A program made the translations under genes and the position numbers. Positions 56,513 to 64,000 of a stretch of 64,000 bases of DNA are shown here, piece after piece. How positions within the stretch are numbered: position 1 is the stretch's first letter; each line of letters opens with the position of its first letter. Source of the DNA: Adenophora triphylla var. japonica (lineage: Eukaryota; Streptophyta; Magnoliopsida; Asterales; Campanulaceae). The notes beneath the pieces are model-generated. The model searched no databases. It saw nothing but the letters and a program-made list of their open reading frames with translations, and was not told where the DNA came from. Where the stretch lies: NCBI GenBank assembly GCA_022495995.1, contig JAFEMH010000744.1, forward strand, positions 558,001 through 622,000. Direction: 5' to 3'.

Positions 56513-56733
56513 CTATGGGGCATTATTATTCTTTGGTTGAACTTTCCTTCCCAAAATGTCCTCAGGAATGAACTTGGTAACTGGATCTGCTCCCGGAGGT
56601 GGAGGACAACCATGAACACATATTCCGTTCATACAAGCGCAAAATCCACACCCCACACACACAGGTGCACAGTCTTGTACAACTTTGCAATATGGTAGGG
56701 CGTTAGGCGATTCATTAGCTTTCCCAAGAATTC
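56513..56733 (-). CDS. Cysteine-rich exon, possible secreted peptide gene
   Basis: An open exon on the minus strand beginning at acceptor TAACTGCAG (56742-56734) and ending in a stop at 56513. It encodes about 73 residues with eight cysteines spaced C-x5-C-x3-C-x2-C-x2-C-x-C-x4-C-x3-C, then a Pro-rich CPPPPGADP and a basic tail. The size and spacing fit a small secreted cysteine-rich plant protein, but I do not recognise the family. No first exon with a signal peptide is visible between 56734 and 57124, so it may be truncated. It is the only candidate host gene in the window. Confidence 0.4.
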
Positions 56734-57124
56734 CTGCAGTTATTAAGTCAAAATGTCTCAATCACAAAATTAATAGTAACAAAAACAACAACAAGTAGTG
56801 TTTTTTCGCTTGGATTATGGTATTTGTGAGGCAAAATGAAGGGCTGAATTTATAAAGTAATTGATATTCGTAAGCTATTAGGTGAAACGAAGTACTTCTT
56901 CCTTACCTTAGTGTTTTTTCCGTCGAAATGTCTAATTAATATTATCATGTTTAAAAAGTAAGTTAATTTCCATCTCTAATAAATTTCTAGGTTTAGTTAT
57001 ATATATTTGTGTTAGTTCTTCTAAAAGCAAATTCCTCTTCTTTATAGGAAAACATTCATTTTGGGAAGAGAGTAATTCAACTTCTTCTTCATCCTCTGGA
57101 ATTTATTTTTACCTAAACTATATA
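56734..57124. other. Spacer; start of the duplicated segment
   Basis: No gene seen. From 56995 it is the second copy of the sequence that begins at 3660. Confidence 0.6.
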
Positions 57125-57294
57125 CTCCCTCCGCCCTCAATTATAAACTATTTTTATACATATTAAGAAAGTAGTTAAAGTAGTTAATTTTCTCGATTTT
57201 ATAATAAAAACATGTTAAAATTACTAAATTATCCTCATATTTAATGTGTAATAAATATTTACTTGTCATTGAAAATGAATAATTAATTAGGAGT
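57125..57294. mobile_element. Stowaway-like MITE, one end only (unit B)
   Basis: Same half MITE as at 3790-3959. Confidence 0.6.
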
Positions 57295-58163
57295 TGATGA
57301 CGCCACGAATTTTGGTGTCTGAATGGTTGGTAGGATATCGGCAGATATTGTTTGAGTACCTAGAACACAAAGACAGAAATGAGCACCGTTATGGTCAAAG
57401 TTGGATGTTACTCCAACTCAGGCCCTCCGTTGTAAGAGTAAGATATCTTTGAGGATATGATAACCTGAGAACAAGACTTTCGAATGTCTTGGAGTGTTTG
57501 TGTGTTTAGGGTTTAGACAATGTGACTTACAATGTCAATTTGCACTTACCTTGTCCAAGGGGACAAAGGTCTTCTATTTATAGGTGATGGAGAGCTGTTT
57601 ATTGATGTAAGTCATGAGGTCAACCCTAAGGGGCATCTTAGTCTTTGACCAGATACATGTGTCCGCATCGAATTGGGCCTGCCTGTAAAATAAGATTCAC
57701 TGGCAGAGGGAATTTCGTTGATGTGGACAGGAGTATTTGGGAGAGTTGGTGCGGCGCATTAAATGAAATATAATAGGCGCCTGACTGAGCTGCATTCAAT
57801 GCGATGAAAATAAGTCGGCTTCCTCGTGTCAGTGCATGTATAAGAAACTTGTTGTATAAGCTTTGACTTTAACCGGGAGTCTGATGGGATAATCGGGAGT
57901 CTGATATAAGACCGCAGTCAACATCTTGGGTGCAGTCAATAATATTGACGCGAGCACGGATAGAGCGGTCACAGTTTCCGCTGTCACCTTGCTGGCGATT
58001 TAGCTGTCCGCGGTCTTGACTGAGACGGTCTGAGAGGATCGCGGTCTTGACCTTGAAGGTCTATCTGTCCGAGGTCTTGGCTCTGGCGGTCTAGGGTATG
58101 CCACATCATACTTGGTATTTGGACCAGACCAAGCTTGGGCCCGGTCTAATTGGTCCGGGCTCA
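57295..58163 (-). repeat. 3' LTR of E3 (unit B)
   Basis: 869 bp, equal in length to the unit A copy. Between it and the promoter (58164-58537) there is a stretch of about 75 bp (58226-58300) missing from unit A; the missing segment is bounded by ttgcaa on both sides. Confidence 0.65.
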
Positions 58164-58537
58164 TTAGTGGCCCCTAGCTCCAAGTGAGAGATTATTTATG
58201 GTCTGAGCGAGGAGCTATATTTGCAAAGCTTGGTCTTGTCAGATTGCTCTTTGCGGTCACCAGTGTTGGCATTTTTTCACTGGTTTTGCTCTGCCTCCCT
58301 TGCAAATTGGCACATGTGATAGGCACGTGAGAAAGCTTGTAGAAGCTTTCTTGCTCTGCTTCTCGGTTAAACTGGTGGGCCCCGTGGCAGGTGAAGCGCT
58401 AGCACGTATCAGGTACGAATGATACACGTCAGCAATCTAAGAGGCGTCATTAATTGCCAACCGATTTAAATTCAAAAGTTAAAGCTTTGGCGCCGGTTTG
58501 TGATTCGAGGGGAACGGTTTGTGGGCTAATTAATATG

Positions 58538-58585
58538 GGTCGACCCGTATAGGTAGGTCGACCCATATAGGTAGGCCTATAAATA
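58538..58585 (+). promoter_or_regulatory. Promoter of the E3 antisense gene (unit B)
   Basis: Two tandem ggtcgaccc(g/a)tataggta units followed by tataaata (58578-58585), as in unit A, with one base changed in the second unit. Confidence 0.5.
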
Positions 58586-58599
58586 CCAAACACTTTTCC

Positions 58600-61500
58600 C
58601 TTCAAACCCTTTTATCACTTTCGAACCTTCAAACTGCTTTAAAGAGAGAGAATTTGCTGCCTTTGCTTAGCGTTTTCCTTCTCCCAATCTTCTTCCGTAA
58701 GTAATTTTTTTTTAATTTCTCTTCTTCATCTCTATTTCTGCTTCTTAGTAATGATGATGACCTGAACCTTCGGTCCAGTCCGTCCTTTAGAGTTAGGAGA
58801 TGGAAATACTCCGGATACCTTCGCTGTTTGTAAACAGTCAAGGGGTATCTATAGGACGGTTGCCCATGCTTGGGTTAGGCTATCCTTGGAGTGCTTTAAA
58901 TATTTTTGTGAGAAATATCAATGGGGGAATTGGGTCCCACCCCGGTTGTGGGAGGCCAAGAAAAAGCTGGTTGTGAATGGTGATGGTGGTTTTGGGTGAT
59001 TACAGTCGTTTAAGAAATTTTGTGATGGGGGTTTGTTGCAGGTTTCCCCGAGAGAGATAATAGGCGTTGAACGCCGTTTAACTGGTGAGGAGAGCGATTC
59101 ATAATCCCTGAGTGATAACTGACTGGGAGAAAGTTGTCCTAATGGATCCTAAACAAATGAATGCAACCTATTGCCTGGCTGCTGAAGATTGGAACACACC
59201 TTTAGATGTGGAACCATTAAACACCGTTTACCCTGAAGCCCAGACCGAGGCTCCTTTCATGCCCGTAGTGAACTTGGAGAGTAGTGATGATAATGAAGGT
59301 GATGATATGGAGGTGGAAGAAGATGAGGAGCCCTCAAGGGGGTCATCTACCCGTCTCTTTGGCTCTAAGAGCGCGAAGACTGTGGAAGATGACCGCGAGG
59401 AGGAAGACCGCATGGCTGCGGGCACCTCTCAGAAGGAAACTAAGATCGTTGATGCTTTCAAGGAGGATCCTGAGGAGGATGTCGCTGCCCGCGGCAAGAG
59501 CCATGTAGGTGCCCCAAATCCTGGTCGCGGCCAGAAGAGGAAAGCCAAGGAGGTGGCCCCTACTGACTGGGAGTCAGAATATATACAACCTATGCAGTTG
59601 AGCTCAATTGCTTCCATGTCCGCGAACTTCAAGAAGTGGAGATGAAGGGTAAGGGGAAACTGAGACCAGAGACGGTGGCAGATGTCCGCGAGGACAATAG
59701 AGCCTGCATCTTCTATGGGGTCCAGTTTGAGAACGGACTGAGGCTCCCTCTTGATCCTTTACCAACAGTTTTCTGAATTTCAACCGCTGTCTCCCCATGG
59801 ACCTGACCCCTAATGCTATTAGAGCCCTTGTTTCTTACATAGCGGTCAGCAGGGTTTTGGGTTTTGAACCTTCCCTTTCTGGGCTGTATGCCTTCTCCTC
59901 CAACCAAATAACCAAAGGCAACCTGAGCCTAAAAACCAAGAACAATTCTGCCCGGACCTTCTCTGCCCCCACAAATAAATTTGACCAGTGGAACCAGAAG
60001 CACATCCTGGTCATAGAGTCTAGGTTTGGGTGGTCTTTTTCCAAGCCTTTGAATCCTGTTCCTGTTAGGGTTGCTTCCAGTTCTTATCCTAACTCGGATG
60101 CTTCTGAAGAGCTTCAAATCACTCTGTCTCTCTATCTAGCCAAATTTTGGACCGAGGGAGTGCAACCGGTCTTTGATGTGAGTGCGATCATCAACAGTGA
60201 GCCCTTGTTGATTTTCGCAAGGGTGGCCCCTCAGAGGGAGGGTTGCTACTATGCCCCTAGGGTAGCCATTGGTTCCCAACTCCGTGATCCCGATTGGAGG
60301 GTTCAGATTTTTTCGAATTTGAGGCTGACTGTAAGACCTGCATGATGGGTGCGGTCTGCGAACCTCCCAAGTGGATTGGTCTCGTTTCCTGTCATGATAA
60401 ACTGCTTAACTGCCTCTGATTTGCTTTTCATCTTTTGAACTGCTCTCTAATCAAACTCTTTTTTCTTTCAGAGTAGATCCAGCTAAATATTCTTAAGATG
60501 GCCAAGATTTCTACTGCTCAAATGAAGGCTAACAAACTACGCCAAGAGGAGAAAGAGGCGGCGGAGAGGTAAGCGGCCTTAGGCAAAGTTGCCGCTAAGG
60601 GCATTTCTCTGCCCGTTGTCAAAAAATCATCTGGCGCTCCCCTGGCCGGAGTTAAGGGGATTCCATGACCAAGGATTTGCCTCTTCCTCCCAAAGGGCCT
60701 CCACCAGCACCTGCTCGCGGTTCCAGTCCGGCTGACCGCACCATTTCTACTGATCACACCGATCATTCCAGGAAGAGGTCTGCCTCTGAGAGTGAGATCG
60801 CGGGTAAGGAGAGACAGCAGAAGACCTATCGAGCTGATGTGGCACATGCCCAACTTCCACTCCCCCAGCCAGAGGGGCCACGGTTTGCGCTCTCTCTTAC
60901 CCCGTTCTGTCCCTCAACACACGTGAAACCGTGTGGGGCTTGAAGAATAAACTGGAGGATGTGCCCGAAATCAAGGGGTGGATCTCTATGCCCGCGGAGG
61001 GCTTCAATCCGTCGTAGGGCTTGGTCTTTTGAACAGGCTCTACGCCCCTGACTTCTACAAGAATGTTGCTACTAGGGAGAATGCAGCTGCCCTGATGGGT
61101 GATATTGGCCTCTCATTTATAGAGGTAAATTTAGGATTAGGCTTTCTTTTTATTTCCATATCTTTCCTTTTCGGACTGGTTTACTAATCGAAACTATCTT
61201 TTGCAGCTGAGCAATAAGGTCATGCGGCTGAGAGAAATCTCTGACGAGCGGGCCACTGCCTACTCCGGGCAAACCAATATTCTGGCGGAAAATTACAAGG
61301 CTTTGATAAAGGCGGAGGATAAGGTGAGGACTCTGACGGACTCCTTGATTGAGAAGGAGGCCGATCTGAAGGCCTTTCTTGGTCAGCTGGCGGCGGCCAC
61401 CACTTCTCTGGATAAGGCCAAGAAGGCGCGGGATGAGCTCTGCGGGCAGAAGGAAATCCTCAAGAAGAGGAACGCTGAGCTGTTGGACAAGCTGGAGGCT

Positions 61501-61751
61501 TCTGGAATTGGAGGCTAAGGTGGACCAGCTCTCTGACCAGTTGCTTCCTCTAAGGCAGTTTGAGCTGGAGAAGGACGCCCAACTGTTTGCTGCCCGCAAG
61601 GAGGCTGTTAAGGAGTACAAAAACTCAGAGGAGTGCAAGGAGGAGCTCATGGCTGAAGCGATGGCTCAATACGAGCTTGGCGGCAAGACCCAGCTACAAA
61701 ACATTACTGCCACAGGCAAGTTCACTGTGGAGCAGTTGGCCTTAATAGGCT
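58600..61751 (+). pseudogene. Antisense Transposase_28 gene of E3 (unit B)
   Basis: Same exon plan as 5190-8344. The leader stop, the TGA after GDGGFG and the TAA near 60570 are shared with unit A. Here the frame is open through LVSYIAVSRVLGFEP, where unit A has a stop, but a lost base near 59578 and another near 59760 break the upstream part, and bases are lost near 60665 and 60978. Best segments: 59797-60331 (domain) and 61207-61518 (coiled coil). Function unknown. Confidence 0.6.
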
Positions 61752-64000
61752 CACTACCAGAAAAAGGTGGTTTAGCGACGGAAATTTCCGTCGCTAAAAT
61801 TCAATTTCCGTCGCTAAAAATAAACACCGGCGGAAAAATTCCGTCGGTGGTCCGCCGCTACCAGCCCGTCGCAGTGCTCCGACGGGTCAATTTCCGCCAG
61901 TATTTTTTGATTTTACCCACGGAATTTAATTCCGCCGGTGATTTAATGGTTTCAGCGAAGGAAATTTCCGTCGTTAAATCAATTTAATTTAATTAAATTT
62001 TCATTTCAGCGGCGGAAATTTCCGTCGCTGTAATAAAAATTAATTTAATTAAATTAATTTCAGCGGCGAAAATTTCCGTCGCTGTAATAAAAATTAAATT
62101 AAAATTAATTAATTTCAGCGGCGGAAATTACCGTCGCTGAAATTATTTAATTTTTATTACAGCGACGGAAATTTCCGCCGCTGAAATCAAAAATTCAATT
62201 AAAATTAAATGAGATAGCGGCGGAAATTTTCGTCGTTGGAATAAAAATTAATTAAAATAAATTAATTTCAGCGACGGTAATTTAAAAAAAAATAATTTAA
62301 AATATCAATAAATCAAAATTTTTTGTACCTGATATAACAATTCAATTTATAAAACTAAAACTATAAAAACTAAAAATCAAATATCAGCGTACCAAACTAA
62401 AGACTAAATATCACCGTACCAAATCGGGGGGGAGAGGGGGGAGGGGCTCCCGCGGGTACCAAATATCTCAAATGTTTACAAACAAGTATAAAATAGTACA
62501 AACAAGTCTAAAATAGTCTGTAATCAACTCGGGGGAGGCCGGAAATTACCCTGGTCCTGGTCCATATAACGAGCCATCAACAGCGCCAATTGTCTTTGAG
62601 TCTCTGCATGACGCCGATCATTCTCCTCCTGCATCTGCGTCTGAACCGCCAAAGCCTCCGTGAGCTTTGCCCGCTCGCGTCTCTCCTCCTCCAACGCAGC
62701 CTCCAGAGTGTCGACCCTCGGATCATGAAACGTGGGCAGGGCAACATTTTGCCGACGGCCGGTTGACGTCGACGGGCATTGCCGCCCGTAATTCCCCATC
62801 CCTAACACTCGGTCTCCTCTCTTTGGATGTCCCTCAGAGGTGACCGAGTGCCAAACATCAGGCACGAAGGGGATGGGCTGGTCGGGAGGCGTTCCTTCGG
62901 GAAGAACGGCGGCTACACTCTATCAAAATAAAACAAACAATTATAATCATATACACAATGTAAGGTACATAAATAAATTTACATATTCAAAATCAAGTCA
63001 TTTAATGATAGTTTACTTACAAAGGCATTAGCAGAGCGATGGTCAACCCATTGCGGAGGTTGATCAGGCGTTGTAGGATTCCGAAGATGGGTGCTAGCGT
63101 AAACATCCACAAAACTGATATTCTGGCCATGCTCCCTTTCCTATAAATAAAATAAGCGAGATTATTACTTTGAAATTGTATAAATGCAACATTTAAACTG
63201 ATTTAAACGCATGCATACACTACATTTACACTAAAATCATGGATTTCATAGCATCAACATGGCTCCCAGCTAACATACGTACATAAACCTATTTAAAAGC
63301 ATGCATACACTACTACATTTAAACTAACATACATACCATGCGGTCGTGATGCTCGGCGACCGTGAGCGTCCCCATGGTATGCATCGCCGCCGACCCCGAG
63401 GAGCCTGCTCTATTGGCCTTAGCCTGTTCGGATATAGACTTCGCCGCATCCGACCCCCAATATTCGCAAAATTGACGAAACACCTCCTCGGTCATCCAAG
63501 TAGGTGTCGAGGGCTGTTGTTTTGCCGCGAGCCGGTTAGTATAATATTGTCTCTTCGTGTTACCTATAAAAAATATGAATATCTCGTAAACATATAATGA
63601 TGACATTATAAAATTAAAAGAGTATAATCATTGTTAATTAAACTAATTAAGGATAGATAAATATGTTACCAATATGATCCTTAAATAGCTTGTGAGCCTG
63701 TATATCGAAAACATATCTAGCCGTCGCCTCGTCGATTTTCGCCGCCCAATAATATTTCCCCTACAACATATAATGATAACATTACAAAATTAAAAGAGTA
63801 TAATCATTATTAATTATAACATTTTAATAACAAACTAACATTTAAGTTTTAAATAAAAACCATTAACACATTACCTTAAACTCCTCCCAAGCATCCTCCT
63901 TCTGCCTCGGTGGCAATGATTTCCAGTTGGGCCAATACTCTGTCATTTTCCGAGATTCCCAATATTGCCCGATCTTAGTCCCTGTGGTAGGGTATCCACC
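61752..64000. mobile_element. CACTA transposon, left part (unit B)
   Basis: Starts cactaccagaaaaagg and continues without interruption through the site where E1 inserted in unit A (gcggc, 62009-62013). It runs off the window. Confidence 0.85.
62524..64000 (-). CDS. CACTA transposase-family gene (unit B, 5' end off-window)
   Basis: Exons at the same splice sites as unit A: exon 2 from beyond 64000 to 63875; exon 3 63760-63670; exon 4 63563-63337; exon 5 63140-63021; exon 6 62919-62524. Differences: a 12-bp in-frame deletion in exon 2, a 6-bp in-frame deletion at the start of exon 6, and a lost g near 62532 that ends the protein about ten codons before the A stop. Same PF03004-type core (EYWGSDAAKSISEQAKANR). 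Confidence 0.7.

Larger units (their letters stand above)
57295..61751 (-). mobile_element. Ty3-type LTR retrotransposon E3, 3' part (unit B)
   Basis: Same layout as 3960-8344: minus-oriented LTR, then the antisense gene on the plus strand cut by the CACTA at 61752. Confidence 0.65.
56995..64000. repeat. Unit B of a large duplication
   Basis: Matches 3660-8606 and then 44524 to about 46560 with a few percent differences or fewer. It lacks E0, E1 and E2. It includes sequence outside the transposons (56995-57124), so it is a duplication of the locus and not merely two insertions of one element. Confidence 0.9.

Overview
The window is a stretch of angiosperm (probably eudicot) nuclear DNA made almost entirely of nested and duplicated transposable elements. 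The evidence is LTR retrotransposons with tRNA-type primer sites, a CACTA transposon, Stowaway-like MITEs, a Helitron-like end, GT-AG introns and plant-specific protein families (plant mobile domain, DUF7745, Transposase_28 'gypsy type', Transposase_24). I see no rRNA, tRNA or CRISPR, and only one exon that could belong to an ordinary host gene.

Layout. 1-3660: the 3' end of a plus-oriented Ty3 element (called E0), with an antisense gene and its 3' LTR. 3790-3959: half a MITE. 3960-8344: the 3' end of a minus-oriented Ty3 element (E3, unit A), made of an LTR and an antisense gene with its own promoter. A CACTA transposon starts at 8345 inside that gene. A complete 35.9-kb nested block (8607-44518, target duplication gcggc) splits the CACTA. 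The block is Ty3/Tat-type element E1 (+), itself split inside its antisense PMD gene by sibling element E2 (-; 21546-39390, target duplication cctag). 44519 to about 47395 is the rest of the CACTA with a six-exon transposase-family gene. 48253-49724 is a Helitron-like element carrying a 51-bp tandem array and a MITE. About 49815-51030 is an inverted-repeat element rich in TGCCAGT. 51459-56226 is a Ty1/copia element with a truncated 3' LTR and a duplicated 257-bp flank. 56513-56733 is a cysteine-rich exon. 56995-64000 is a second copy (unit B) of the MITE/E3/CACTA segment without the nested E1/E2 block.

The most interesting system is the E1/E2 family. These are Ty3/Tat-like elements of about 18 kb. 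Between pol and the 3' LTR they carry two genes in antisense orientation: a multi-exon plant mobile domain (PMD) gene and a DUF7745 gene. A pair of GC-rich palindromes (GCCGTRCGGC, about 28-31 bp apart) lies upstream of the LTR promoter and of each antisense gene, in both elements, which suggests shared regulation of the retrotransposon and its cargo. E0 and E3 follow the same plan with a different antisense gene (Transposase_28-like domain plus coiled coil).

Inferred order of events: E3 entered a MITE; the CACTA entered the E3 antisense gene; the segment was duplicated in tandem (junction probably near 47.4 kb, where the CACTA lacks its right end); E0 and E1 then inserted only in unit A; E2 inserted into E1; the copia element inserted upstream of unit B. 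A patch from about 10.4 to 23.4 kb shows motif-specific differences (CAG to CGG or CGAG) that break reading frames and may be consensus errors rather than real decay.
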